A stretch of 64,000 nucleotides of DNA, from NCBI GenBank assembly GCA_963691835.1, contig OY829383.1, forward strand, positions 3,472,001 through 3,536,000, read 5' to 3'. The DNA is from G963691835 sp963691835 (GTDB lineage Bacteria > Pseudomonadota > Alphaproteobacteria > Thalassobaculales > Thalassobaculaceae). Each line of letters starts with the position of its first letter. Position 1 is the stretch's first letter. Shown in pieces: positions 1-7,465 of this stretch. Under the pieces are notes generated by a model. The model was not told the DNA's origin. It worked only from the letters and a program-made list of their open reading frames with translations, and searched no databases. The position numbers and the translations under genes were made by a program.

Positions 1-481
1 GTCCTCCAAGTAAAACTTGACGGAGCCCCTCTGTCATTGAGGTGATCGCATCAAGCGGATGGGTTGCGTCATAAATTGACAGGGTTGTCCCTGGTTCGCG
101 GGTGTACCTCTTGAAACACAGCATTAAACAAACGGCCTTATCGTCGCAATAGACGATTCCCTCCAGTGCGTCAGTTACTAATTTTACAAAATTATCTGTG
201 TCTGGCTTTGTTATTACTGGCATTAATTCACTATTAAGTGACGCAAGTTTGACCTTGCTCCAGTTGGCCGACGCACGTATGTCGAAAATACAAGATAAAG
301 CCAAGGGAGTGTGCGCGAGGGGGTCGCGTGCTCGGTATGAAAGGGCTGCATATTGACGGATGAGCTTTGCATGGGCGCGCTGTGGGGTCGGGGTGTAACT
401 CCGCCCGCTTCGCCCGTCGCGGCCCGCCCGAGCCCATGCCACCGGGGGGCCTGGCACATAGATCCGGCAGACCGGCTCCAT
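1..481 (-). CDS. rusA: RusA-family Holliday junction resolvase (3' end cut by window edge)
   Basis: RusA enzymes cut Holliday junctions as dimers and are common in lambdoid-type phages. Read leftward from the ATG at 481-479, the frame stays open for 160 codons and runs off the window. It contains an N-terminal VPGPPVAWARAG strand, SYTPTPQRAHAKLIRQYA, and the family signature KPDTDNFVKLVTDALEGIVY followed by CDDKAV. The acidic residues of KPDxDN and of the DD pair are the expected metal ligands. It starts 3 bases after the stop of the GapR-like gene, so the two are one operon. Usual family length is about 120-150 residues, so only a short tail is missing. The family call is firm; which element it serves is inferred from context. 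Confidence 0.86.
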   Translation of the reverse strand, partial: MEPVCRIYVPGPPVAWARAGRDGRSGRSYTPTPQRAHAKLIRQYAALSYRARDPLAHTPLALSCIFDIRASANWSKVKLASLNSELMPVITKPDTDNFVKLVTDALEGIVYCDDKAVCLMLCFKRYTREPGTTLSIYDATHPLDAITSMTEGLRQVLLGG

Positions 482-484
482 GGT

Positions 485-751
485 CTAACCGAACAGCGGG
501 AGTTGGAGGTTGCAGTCGTCGGCGTAGAGCCGCACGAGTTCGGCCTGCTCCGACAGATCCTCGAGGCCCTTCTGGCTGAGAGCGACCACCTTTCGGAGGG
601 CCTTGGTGTCGTAACCGTCCGCCTTGGCCTCCGAATAGATCTCCTTGATATCCGCCGAGAGGGCAGCCTTTTCCTCGATCAGGCGGGTGATCCGGTCCAC
701 ATACGAGCGGGTCTTGGACCCAGAGTGCGAGCTAGACAAGGCTGTCTCCAC
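485..751 (-). CDS. GapR/DUF2312-family DNA-binding protein
   Basis: This 88-residue protein matches the DUF2312/GapR family of small helical proteins. In Caulobacter, GapR binds AT-rich, overtwisted DNA ahead of replication forks. The recognisable core is DRITRLIEEKAALSADIKEI, then EAKADGYDTKALRKVV and a predicted second helix. It ends in the pattern LPLFG. The gene is TAG-terminated and 3 bases upstream of the RusA gene on the same strand. Phage-borne copies are common in alphaproteobacteria, so this is more likely a phage paralogue than the housekeeping copy, but sequence alone cannot settle that. Confidence 0.85.
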   Translation of the reverse strand: METALSSSHSGSKTRSYVDRITRLIEEKAALSADIKEIYSEAKADGYDTKALRKVVALSQKGLEDLSEQAELVRLYADDCNLQLPLFG

Positions 752-844
752 GTTCGGGTGTGCCGGGGATTGACACTGACGGTTTTTATCCTACAGCGCA
801 AGCTGGGATTTTAGCGGACACTTAGTAGGCGAATGGAGGGCGTT
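752..844. promoter_or_regulatory. Divergent control region between gapR-like/rusA and repressor genes
   Basis: These 93 bases separate the leftward gapR-rusA pair from the rightward repressor gene, the usual place for a phage immunity operator. A consensus -35 hexamer TTGACA is at 770-775 on the plus strand, but I see no convincing -10 at 16-18 bases from it. A GGAGGG ribosome-binding site is at 835-840. No clear dyad was found, so the operator itself is not located. Confidence 0.35.
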
Positions 845-1582
845 ATGATGCTAAATTTGACACATCCTGAAGACGAAAAACGAGGCTTCCTAATGTCGAG
901 CCCACCGAAGATCTCTCCTGAATCCCTTGACGAGCCTAGAAAAACGCTGCTCACTCTATCTAAGGAACGCGATCTGAGCCTGCGTTCGGCGAGCGAGAAA
1001 CTGGGCAAGAATCCATCGTATTTGCACCAGTTTGTGATGAAGGGATCGCCGCGCACGCTGCCCCGCGACATTCGACTCCAGTTGGCCACCATGTATGGCG
1101 TGCCCGAGCGGGTCCTGATGTCGGTGGAGCAGCGCCGCGACGTCGACAAATTCATGAGCCTCCAGGGTCGAGCCCAGAACCGGAGTCGCATCCCGGTTCT
1201 TGGCTATGCGCGAGGAGGATCAGACGTGACGACAGTGAATGATGGTGAGCCAAAGTGCTACTTGGAGCGCCCTCGCGATCTTGAAGGCGTTGATGAGGCT
1301 TACGCCATCGAGGTCTGGGGGGAGAGCTATGCGCCCCGAATCAAGCCCGGCGAGATGGTGTTCGTTAATCCAGGCGAGCCGTTTTCCAGCGGCCACGATG
1401 TTGTGGTGATCATGAATGACGGCTCGGCGGTGGTCGGCGAGTACGCCGGGCGCGAGGGCGACATCCTGCGGCTCCGGAAGCTGAACCCGGTGTCCGTTGA
1501 GGAGTACCCGGCCTACGATGTTCGGAGCATCCAGCGGATCGTGGGCGTTCAAATCATAGGAAACAAGTACCAAGAACCCTGA
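845..1582 (+). CDS. Phage repressor with S24 (LexA/CI-like) peptidase domain
   Basis: The protein joins an N-terminal helix-turn-helix (LSLRSASEKLGKNPSYLHQF) to a C-terminal S24 peptidase-like domain, the layout of CI/C2 repressors that hold a prophage silent and self-cleave during the SOS response. The serine region reads VWGESYAPRIKPGEMVFVNP; most family members have SM where this has SY. A basic stretch LRLRKLNP sits where the catalytic lysine is expected. The linker contains GYARGGSD, near where an Ala-Gly cleavage bond normally lies, but no clean Ala-Gly pair is present. The start is taken at 845 because GGAGGG precedes it; an ATG at 833 lies upstream of that site. Self-cleavage is therefore likely but not certain. 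Confidence 0.85.
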   Translation: MMLNLTHPEDEKRGFLMSSPPKISPESLDEPRKTLLTLSKERDLSLRSASEKLGKNPSYLHQFVMKGSPRTLPRDIRLQLATMYGVPERVLMSVEQRRDVDKFMSLQGRAQNRSRIPVLGYARGGSDVTTVNDGEPKCYLERPRDLEGVDEAYAIEVWGESYAPRIKPGEMVFVNPGEPFSSGHDVVVIMNDGSAVVGEYAGREGDILRLRKLNPVSVEEYPAYDVRSIQRIVGVQIIGNKYQEP

Positions 1583-1604
1583 TAGACCCTCTCATTTGAG
1601 GAAG

Positions 1605-1634
1605 AAAATAGCGCACTTTTTGCGCTATTTTTTT
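1605..1634 (+). terminator. Rho-independent terminator after repressor gene
   Basis: A perfect 11-base-pair stem AAAATAGCGCA / TGCGCTATTTT with loop CTTTT is followed by further T residues. It lies 23 bases after the repressor stop. Its A-run on the left side means it could also stop leftward transcription. Confidence 0.88.
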
Positions 1635-1674
1635 GTTTCGATCTTGGAGCCAGACACCTTCTGTCGGGGGTATA

Positions 1675-1806
1675 TCTGGCAGCTAAATGCCCAATTTCCG
1701 CCAGATTTAGCCCAATTCAATTGGGGTGGCGGGCTGTCCGCCAGTTTTTCACTTCGCCCGACGCGCGAACTGCCAACTTTGAGAAATCCCGCCAGTTTTT
1801 GGCGGG
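1675..1806. repeat. Cluster of GCCA-TTT repeats and hairpins, possible operator or origin
   Basis: This non-coding stretch carries several related short units: CCGCCAGATTTAG at 1699-1711, CCGCCAGTTTTTC at 1738-1750, CTGCCAACTTTGA at 1770-1782 and CCGCCAGTTTTTG at 1789-1801. Two perfect inverted repeats are interspersed: CCCAATTCAATTGGG at 1711-1725 and CCCGCCA-GTTTT-TGGCGGG at 1788-1806. It lies between the repressor terminator and the DUF1376 replication gene, where operators or iteron-type replication sites are often found. Which of these it is cannot be told from sequence. Confidence 0.6.
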
Positions 1807-1822
1807 TTCGCATAAAACTTGA

Positions 1823-2391
1823 GTGCCCCCAGTTCGGGTGGGTGACAGCCTTATGCGATCACCTCAATGCGAGCAGTCAGCGGCGAGCTTCGGCGCCTAC
1901 ATGCGCCTGATTTGCCAGATGTGGTGTGAACGAGACACCGACCTGCCGATGGACATGGACAAGATCGCCCGCATCGCGCGGGTGGGGCCAAGGCAGTTTA
2001 AGAATAAGATTTGGCCCGACATTGAGGGCTATTTCATGGCCCTGGAGGGGGGCGGATCACGCAACGCCGACTCCGGGAAGAGAAGGAAAACGCGCTGCGG
2101 CTGGCCGCAAAAAGGAGAGAGTTCGGGAAACGCGGCGGCGAAACTAAGTCATTGAATTCAATGAAAACTACTCCAGCAAATGCTACGGATTTGCCATAGC
2201 AAAATCCTAGCATCCATATCCATATCACAGATCCATTAGTGTCAGATGTTGATAGATCTACAGAAATAACCAACACCGAGAAGAAACACACACTGTCCCC
2301 AGGCGGTGCTGGGGACCCGGTGTTGGATTTGATCCTGGAGGCCCCTCCGCCCAAGCCCAAACCGCCCGTCTACCCAACGCAAAAAAAATGA
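1823..2391 (+). pseudogene. DUF1376-family phage replication-associated protein, frameshifted and with in-frame amber
   Basis: DUF1376 proteins sit beside phage replication genes and resemble helicase-loader or primosomal N-terminal domains. The first part reads GDSLMRSPQCEQSAASFGAY, then DKIARIARVGPRQFKNKIWP and GYFMALEGG. The natural continuation (RITQRRLREEKENAL, KRREFGKRGG) lies in the -1 frame and is reached by stepping back one base in a run of six G at 2047-2052. That second frame meets a TAG at 2197-2199, then stays open as a low-complexity, proline- and lysine-rich tail to TGA at 2389-2391. The GTG at 1823 is the first start after an in-frame stop. One missing G and one amber codon therefore separate this from an intact gene of about 190 residues. 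A sequencing error in the G run is possible. Confidence 0.72.
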
Positions 2392-2416
2392 CGGTGTAGG
2401 AAATTATTGGAAAGGG

Positions 2417-2445
2417 TTGCAATGACGGATATTGGCGGATAATAT
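2417..2445 (+). promoter_or_regulatory. Sigma70-type promoter for the early recombination operon
   Basis: TTGCAA at 2417-2422 and TAATAT at 2440-2445 are separated by exactly 17 bases. The hexamer TATTGG occurs at 2405, 2430 and 2443, overlapping both promoter elements, and could form a repressor binding array. The first gene downstream starts at 2488, and the following genes run without a gap of any size until 10217. Confidence 0.65.
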
Positions 2446-2487
2446 TGGATCAATAACCGATAAAAAACCGTCGCAACGGACCTGATC

Positions 2488-2595
2488 ATGATCCGATACC
2501 TCGTTACCATGGCTCTGGGCTGGGGGCTTCTGACCGCCTCCTGCGTGGGCTTCTCGCTCCTGGTGTTCAACGCGATTCTGCGGGCCTCCACGTGA
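2488..2595 (+). CDS. Small single-pass membrane protein, 35 residues
   Basis: ATG at 2488 opens a 35-codon frame encoding IRYLVT followed by an uninterrupted hydrophobic segment (ALGWGLLTASCVGFSLLVF) and a short polar end. The TGA at 2593-2595 overlaps the GTG start of the next gene, which suggests translational coupling. It is the first gene after the operon promoter. No homologous family is recognised; the membrane segment is the only functional clue. Confidence 0.55.
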   Translation: MIRYLVTMALGWGLLTASCVGFSLLVFNAILRAST

Positions 2596-2933
2596 GCCGG
2601 CGTGTCGATCAGATCGAGGCGGGCTTCTACGAGATCCGCCTCGTGAGCGGCGGGCCTCCGGTCGCCGCACGGATTACCTACGGGCCGCCGGACGATCCGA
2701 TCACGGGCGAGCCTCTGGATCGTTCCTGGCGCCATCGGCTGTTCATCTTGGGCGAGGAGGTCGACGACCTCGACCGCCTCTGGAACGTCGCGATCACGGG
2801 CAAGCGGATCGACGAGGCCCGCCACGAATACCTCATCCAGACGCACCGTTGGGAGGTCGACAACCGGCCCGATCTCCCGGCTGCCTCACCACGGCAGCGC
2901 GTGAACCTTGGCCGGACACCGCTCCTGTTCTGA
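2592..2933 (+). CDS. Hypothetical phage protein, 113 residues
   Basis: The product starts MSRRVDQIEAGFYEIRLVSG and is a compact, charged, soluble protein with no motif I recognise. Its start overlaps the stop of the small membrane protein, and its stop precedes the coiled-coil gene by 25 bases. It therefore belongs to the early operon that feeds RecT. Codon use is like its neighbours. Confidence 0.7.
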   Translation: MSRRVDQIEAGFYEIRLVSGGPPVAARITYGPPDDPITGEPLDRSWRHRLFILGEEVDDLDRLWNVAITGKRIDEARHEYLIQTHRWEVDNRPDLPAASPRQRVNLGRTPLLF

Positions 2934-2958
2934 CAGGGGCATAGCAACGGAGTCCCGC

Positions 2959-3756
2959 GTGGATACCATCACAACGCCCGAAATCGGGCACAACGCAGTC
3001 ACCCTGCCCGGTAGGGCCGAGTGGCTGGAGTACGTCCAGGCCGAGACCGACGAGGTCCGGCGCCGCGTGCTCGACATCACTGTCGGCGCAAAACAGCTCC
3101 CCGCCGAAATCGACGACGACAATTCCGGGCTCGTCCTTGATTTCATCGCCCAGGCCAAGGCCGGGTTGCGGGATCTGGAGAAGGCCCGGAAGGTCTGGAA
3201 GGGCAAGACGGACGATCTGTCGGATACCGTCCAAAAGGATGTGCTCGGGCTGGTCGATCCCGCCAAGAAGGCCCTGGGTAAGGCCCAGAAGGCCCTCGAC
3301 ACCTACACCCAGGAGAAGGCCCGCGCTGCGGAGGCCGAGCGCCGCCGTGCCGAGGCCGAGCGGCGGGAGGCCGAAGCCCGCGCCCTTGCCGCCCAGGAGG
3401 AGGCCGACAGGGCCGCCCAGGGCGCCACGGCGGGCTCACAGGGCCGGGAGGAGGCTGTGGCCGCCCAGGAGGCCGCCGTGAAGGCCCAGGCCGATGCCGC
3501 GGCCGCGAAGGATGCCCAGCGGGAGGCTGACGATCAGGCCCGAGTCCGGGGCGAGTACGGGGGCTCCGTCGCTTTCGTGAAAAAGCGGTGGGTCTTCGAG
3601 GTCACGGACGTGGGCGCCCTGCCGGTGATGTTCGTGAAGGCCGACGAGCAGGCCATCCGGGAATACCTCCGGGACGCGACCAAGGGCGGCGGCCAGCCCG
3701 AAGAAGTTCCGGGCGTTCAGTTCCGGCTTGAGCACACAACCCAGGTGAGGGGCTGA
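2959..3756 (+). CDS. Coiled-coil protein encoded next to RecT
   Basis: From GTG 2959 (preceded by GGAG at a proper distance) the gene encodes about 265 residues. The N-terminal third has a charged helical domain; the middle, roughly residues 110-200, is an Ala/Glu/Arg/Gln-rich coiled coil (AEAERRRAEAERREAEARA). The C-terminal 65 residues form a separate domain with RWVFEVTDVGALPVMFVKAD and EVPGVQFRLEH. In many siphophages a protein of this layout is encoded immediately before the annealase. Its biochemical role is not established. It ends 2 bases before recT, so the two are almost certainly co-translated. Confidence 0.72.
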   Translation: MDTITTPEIGHNAVTLPGRAEWLEYVQAETDEVRRRVLDITVGAKQLPAEIDDDNSGLVLDFIAQAKAGLRDLEKARKVWKGKTDDLSDTVQKDVLGLVDPAKKALGKAQKALDTYTQEKARAAEAERRRAEAERREAEARALAAQEEADRAAQGATAGSQGREEAVAAQEAAVKAQADAAAAKDAQREADDQARVRGEYGGSVAFVKKRWVFEVTDVGALPVMFVKADEQAIREYLRDATKGGGQPEEVPGVQFRLEHTTQVRG

Positions 3757-3758
3757 TC

Positions 3759-5231
3759 ATGGCAGTTGCAAACATTCGACCCACCCGGTCGGCGGTGAAG
3801 CCGCTGGCCCAATGCACGTCGGTCGCGGAGGCTCTGGATCATCCGGAGCTTCGCGCCCGGCTGGCGGCGGCTCTGCCCCGCCATATGAGCCCCGAGCGGC
3901 TCCTGCGGACGTTCCATCTGGCTTTGCAGAAGACGCCGGATCTGGCCAAGGCCGACATGCGCGAGCTTATCGGCGCCTTGGTCGGGTTCGCGGCCATCGG
4001 GATCGAGCCCAACACGCCGCTGGGCCATGGCTGGCTGATCCCGTTTGCGAAGCGGGAGAAGCGGGACGGCCAGTGGGTGACCACCGGCATGAGCATCCAG
4101 CCGATTATCGGATACAGAGGGTACATCGACCTCGCCCGCCGGTCTGGCACCATCCAGTCGATCCATGCGGACGTCGTCTATGAGGGCGACCAATTCTCAT
4201 ACGAGTACGGCACCGAGGAGCACCTGCGCCATGTCTACGGGCCGCGAGATGGTGACCTTGTTCCGCTCTTTGCCTACGCCATCGCGCGGGTCGGCGAGGG
4301 CCACCAATTCGAGGTGATGCGGTGGAGCGAGGTGCTGGCCATCCGGGACGGCTCCCAAGGCTATCAGCAAGCCAAGCGCCGGGGTGGCCGGTCCTTGGAG
4401 TCGAGTCCATGGGTCGCCCATACCGAGGCCATGGCTCGCAAGACGGCGGTGCGGCGGCTGGCGAAGATGCTGCCCCTGTCCATCGAGCTTGCGGCGGCGG
4501 CGGCTCTGGATGAGATGGGGGACGACCGGGGTGTTCATTTCGCCCACATCGTCGACGTGCCCGCCTCGGATCTGCAGGAAGACGCCGCAGCGACCGTGGC
4601 CGGGGTGATCGAGTCCCCCCGCGAGGAGGACCCCGCACCCCGCCAGACGGTCAAGGCCAAGGCCAAGGCCAAGGACCTGGAGCCTGAACCGGAACCGGAG
4701 CCAGAGGCAGAGGCAGAGCCGGAGGCAGAGCCGGAGGTCTTTGACGTCCTGAAGTTCGGCGACGGCGCTCGGGTCGTGGCCAGTGGCGAAAGCTCAGTCG
4801 ATCTGGCCAGCACCTTCCTCGAGGAGCTTAAGAAGGCCCCCGATGTGTGGGACTTCCAGGCTTACGTCCTCGACCACAGCGACCTCCTGGAGAGCATCTC
4901 GGCACACGACGGGGGCGACCTCAATGCCACCATCGGCGAATTGCTTGAGACCCTGCGGGGCGACGAGGAGGCCGAGGAGGAGGAAGGGGCTCCAGATGCC
5001 CGGCGGGACTGGACCGTCGCCCTGGAGCCGCCGGTGGTGAAGGACGGCAAGGTCGTGACCATGGCCGCCCAGAAGGCAATCGACGATCTCAGCCGAGAGT
5101 GCCAGAGCCCGCAGGACTGGAAGGATCTGGTCGCGGACAACAAGGACCTCCTGGCCGAGATCTCCCAGCGATCCAAACGGGCGCACGACAATTTCATGGC
5201 CCGATACAACAAGGCGGTAGGCGATGCCTGA
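3759..5231 (+). CDS. recT: RecT-family single-strand annealing recombinase with acidic tail
   Basis: RecT binds single-stranded DNA and anneals complementary strands during phage recombination. The core (about residues 15-265) has the family features: MSPERLLRTFHLALQKTPDL, GALVGFAAIGIEPNTPLGH, SIQPIIGYRGYIDLARRSG and a conserved TEAMARKTAVRRLAKMLP. Typical RecT is about 270 residues; this one is 490. The added C-terminal half contains a Lys/Ala then Glu/Pro repeat (about residues 295-330) and two acidic helical segments. Acidic tails of this sort often recruit or mimic SSB partners, but that is inference. Its stop overlaps the HTH gene start by 8 bases, and a phage SSB follows, matching a RecT-SSB recombination module. 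No phage exonuclease gene is adjacent. Confidence 0.9.
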   Translation: MAVANIRPTRSAVKPLAQCTSVAEALDHPELRARLAAALPRHMSPERLLRTFHLALQKTPDLAKADMRELIGALVGFAAIGIEPNTPLGHGWLIPFAKREKRDGQWVTTGMSIQPIIGYRGYIDLARRSGTIQSIHADVVYEGDQFSYEYGTEEHLRHVYGPRDGDLVPLFAYAIARVGEGHQFEVMRWSEVLAIRDGSQGYQQAKRRGGRSLESSPWVAHTEAMARKTAVRRLAKMLPLSIELAAAAALDEMGDDRGVHFAHIVDVPASDLQEDAAATVAGVIESPREEDPAPRQTVKAKAKAKDLEPEPEPEPEAEAEPEAEPEVFDVLKFGDGARVVASGESSVDLASTFLEELKKAPDVWDFQAYVLDHSDLLESISAHDGGDLNATIGELLETLRGDEEAEEEEGAPDARRDWTVALEPPVVKDGKVVTMAAQKAIDDLSRECQSPQDWKDLVADNKDLLAEISQRSKRAHDNFMARYNKAVGDA

Positions 5232-5649
5232 CTCTATACGACCACCGGACACCCGTCCGAGCCGGGGGGCGCTCACAAGTGCCCTCCGGGACTGCACCGA
5301 CTGGCTCCTTGAGGCCCAGCGCGTGTGTGAGCACCACGGCGATCCAGGCCGGGCCGACAGCTATGCCGACCGCGCCTCGATTGTCGACGATCTCGTGAGC
5401 CGCGAGGCCGCCTACGTCGGTCGCATGACGTTCGGTCGTGAGGACTACCTCACCACCAAAGAGGCCGCCGAATACTGCGGCATCCCGGAAAAGACCTGGA
5501 CGGCATGGCGCGAGCAGGGCCGGGGGCCGGTCTATTACCGGGAGAATGCCAACGGCAAGCGCGTCGCCCGGTGTCTCTATTTGCCCGAGGATCTGGACCG
5601 CTGGCTGGCGGCCACGATCCAAGCGAGCAATCAGAAGGGCGCCGCGTAA
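5224..5649 (+). CDS. Helix-turn-helix (excisionase/MerR-like) DNA-binding protein
   Basis: The 141-residue product has a C-terminal winged-helix segment LTTKEAAEYCGIPEKTWTAW followed by RGPVYYRENANGKRVARCLY and LPEDLDRWL, the HTH_17 pattern of excisionases and small phage regulators. The N-terminal 75 residues are helical and of unknown role. It overlaps recT upstream and ssb downstream (TAATG). It could be an excisionase, but no integrase lies beside it, so a regulator of the recombination operon is equally possible. Confidence 0.75.
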   Translation: MPDSIRPPDTRPSRGALTSALRDCTDWLLEAQRVCEHHGDPGRADSYADRASIVDDLVSREAAYVGRMTFGREDYLTTKEAAEYCGIPEKTWTAWREQGRGPVYYRENANGKRVARCLYLPEDLDRWLAATIQASNQKGAA

Positions 5650-6143
5650 TGGCGGGCAGCGTCAACAAGGTGATCCTGGTCGGGAACCTGGGGCGGGACC
5701 CCGAGATCCGGACGACCCAGGACGGTCGGAAGATCGCCAATTTTTCCCTGGCCACGTCGGAGCGGTGGAAAGACCGCAACTCCGGAGAGCAGCGCGAGCG
5801 GACGGAATGGCACCGCGTCGTGATCTTCAACGAGGGGCTGGTCGGTGTGGCGGAGAACTACCTGCGAAAGGGCTCCACGGTCTACATCGAGGGTCAGCTT
5901 GAGACCCGCAAGTGGACGGATCAATCCGGCGCGGAGCGATACTCCACGGAGATCGTGTTGAGGGCCTTCAAGGGCACTCTGACCCTCCTTGGGGGGCGGG
6001 GTGATGGGGGCGGGGGCGACAGCCGCGCCAGTGGGGCTGAATACAACGAAGCGAAGGGTCGCGACCGGCAATCTCCGCCGCCGCACCGTGACATGGCCCC
6101 GCCCCAGCACGACGACCTGGACGACTCAGAGATCCCGTTCTAG
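5649..6143 (+). CDS. ssb: Single-stranded DNA-binding protein
   Basis: SSB coats single-stranded DNA and recruits replication and recombination proteins. The OB fold is plain: MAGSVNKVILVGNLGRDPEI, ANFSLATSERW, EWHRVVIFNEGL, GSTVYIEGQLETRKW. A Gly-rich then Pro/Asp-rich linker ends in the acidic tip DDSEIPF, the classic interaction tail, directly before a TAG stop. The 164-residue length is normal. The start at 5649 overlaps the previous stop. The intact tip shows that TAG is read as stop in this element. The gene follows recT, as in many phage recombination modules. Confidence 0.95.
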   Translation: MAGSVNKVILVGNLGRDPEIRTTQDGRKIANFSLATSERWKDRNSGEQRERTEWHRVVIFNEGLVGVAENYLRKGSTVYIEGQLETRKWTDQSGAERYSTEIVLRAFKGTLTLLGGRGDGGGGDSRASGAEYNEAKGRDRQSPPPHRDMAPPQHDDLDDSEIPF

Positions 6144-6151
6144 GAGCCGAC

Positions 6152-6574
6152 GTGAAGCCAGATCAGGAGATATGGCGCCCGGTTCCTTCGCTGCCGGGAT
6201 TTGAGGCCAGTTCGCTTGGCAAGGTTCGGGGTTTCTACCTTCAACCAATGCCGCATGGCGGATCCAAGCAGGTCTCATTTGGTCCGACCTACGGAACCCG
6301 CATCTGGTCTACAGGCCTTTTCCCATGGCGGATGATCATCGTCCATCGTCGGAAATCCTACAAAGTCCATCGGCTGGTTTGCGAAGCATTCCATGGGACT
6401 CCGGAGGAAGGGATGGAAGTCCTGCACAGGAACGAATGCTCCATCGACAACCGGGCATCAAACCTGCGCTGGGGCACCCGAAAGGAAAACATGAACGCGC
6501 CTGGGCTGAAGGCATATCAGGCCCGAGTGTGCCCAGAGAAGATGGCCGGAAAGAAGATTCGAGGACTGACATGA
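6152..6574 (+). CDS. NUMOD4/HNH homing-type endonuclease
   Basis: The 140-residue product begins with a NUMOD4 segment (EIWRPVPSLPGFEASSLGKV) and contains an HNH_3 nuclease region: YKVHRLVCEAFHGTPEEGME, then VLHRNECSIDNRASNLRWGT and RKENMNA. The histidines of VHRLV and VLHRN and the N of IDNRASNL fit the metal-binding site. Such genes are free-standing homing endonucleases or HNH nucleases scattered in phages. GTG at 6152 is used; the stop overlaps the next ATG (ATGA). Confidence 0.87.
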   Translation: MKPDQEIWRPVPSLPGFEASSLGKVRGFYLQPMPHGGSKQVSFGPTYGTRIWSTGLFPWRMIIVHRRKSYKVHRLVCEAFHGTPEEGMEVLHRNECSIDNRASNLRWGTRKENMNAPGLKAYQARVCPEKMAGKKIRGLT

Positions 6575-6843
6575 ACGACGAAACCCAGACCAAGGCTGAC
6601 CTCCCACGTGGCGGAACCGTCCTCTCGCGGGACGAGCGGCCTATTCAGGCGATCTTTTACAACGGCAGCGAAGAGGGTTGGACGGCCGACCGAAGCGGCG
6701 GGACAGAGATCGTCGCTTATGACGAGAACGGTCAAGGGGCGCCGGTCCCTTGGATCGCCATTCTAAAGAACGGCCGCATTCAAAACCGGATCCCCGCTCA
6801 TTTGGTCGAGGTGTATTACGCCCCTGCACCGGAGGGTGCGTGA
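6571..6843 (+). CDS. Hypothetical phage protein, 90 residues
   Basis: Begins MNDETQTKADLPRGGTVLSR at an ATG overlapping the HNH stop. It contains PVPWIAILKNGRIQNRIPAH, the look of a small beta-rich domain. No family is recognised. It is fused by overlap to genes on both sides (ATGA and TGATG). Confidence 0.7.
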   Translation: MNDETQTKADLPRGGTVLSRDERPIQAIFYNGSEEGWTADRSGGTEIVAYDENGQGAPVPWIAILKNGRIQNRIPAHLVEVYYAPAPEGA

Positions 6844-7097
6844 TGGACCTTACCTTTGAGCACATGCAGGACGCCGAGCGCTTCTGTTCCCAGCGCGGAT
6901 GGTCCCTGGGGCGGCTTCAGAGGGGCTCGCCGCGTGGCATCATTTGCTCCCCAGACTTCGACATCCAGAAATGGCGAAATCTCCGTCAGGCCGACCGAAA
7001 GGGCTTGGACGGCCTAATGCTGACCGCTGGTTACGGAGGTCCATGGACGATTCTCATCGGCCCAGAGCACGTGCAGAACCACCTTAAGGACCGATAA
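6843..7097 (+). CDS. Hypothetical phage protein, 84 residues
   Basis: Begins MDLTFEHMQDAERFCSQRGW. The start at 6843 overlaps the previous stop as TGATG. The sequence has an aromatic-rich first half and the segment GGPWTILIGPEHVQNHL near the end. No function can be assigned. Confidence 0.65.
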   Translation: MDLTFEHMQDAERFCSQRGWSLGRLQRGSPRGIICSPDFDIQKWRNLRQADRKGLDGLMLTAGYGGPWTILIGPEHVQNHLKDR

Positions 7098-7099
7098 CC

Positions 7100-7465
7100 A
7101 TGACCGACGCAATCGCGATCACCGGGACACCCGCTCTACCTGAAAAAGACGTTGGTTCCGCAGGAGTGGACAGGACCGCGAAGCGATGGCGCGCGCCTCG
7201 GCCACCAGGAGGTCGAGGCATGACCGGCAACGTCCGCTTTGATCTGTGGCGGGAGCTACACCCGCACTCCGACCGCTCCGAATACTCGTGGTGGATTCAG
7301 CGCCAGATGAGGCGCGCGGCCAATCAGCCGGGTTCGGGGGTGATCACCTTCGGGAAGTGGCCTTCCCTCCCGCCGAGCGACGCCGATAACTGGCCGCACA
7401 TCATGGACAACGCCGCGTTCGACCGCTGGCTCAAGGACCACTCGGAGATGACCATTGCCTGCTGA
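7100..7465 (+). CDS. Hypothetical phage protein, up to 121 residues
   Basis: The ATG at 7100 gives 121 residues; an internal ATG at 7220 (MTGNVRFDLWRELHPHSD) may be the true start because the first 40 residues are low-complexity and Pro/Arg-rich. The C-terminal part is Trp-rich (YSWWIQRQMRRAAN, DNWPHIMDNAAFDRWLKDHS) and looks like a folded helical domain. No family is recognised. Confidence 0.55.
   Translation: MTDAIAITGTPALPEKDVGSAGVDRTAKRWRAPRPPGGRGMTGNVRFDLWRELHPHSDRSEYSWWIQRQMRRAANQPGSGVITFGKWPSLPPSDADNWPHIMDNAAFDRWLKDHSEMTIAC

Noticed and set aside
223..459. A 78-codon minus-strand open frame near the left edge
   Set aside because: It is a shadow of the RusA gene, which runs in a different frame on the same strand and has clear family motifs.
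4105..4638. Long antisense open frames inside recT and other high-GC genes
   Set aside because: They are by-products of GC-rich codon bias opposite well-supported genes and show no family pattern or ribosome-binding site.
1..6143. TAG recoded as a sense codon in the phage (suggested by the amber in the DUF1376 gene)
   Set aside because: The phage ssb gene ends its canonical DDSEIPF tip at TAG and the gapR-like gene also ends at TAG, so TAG works as stop in the same element.
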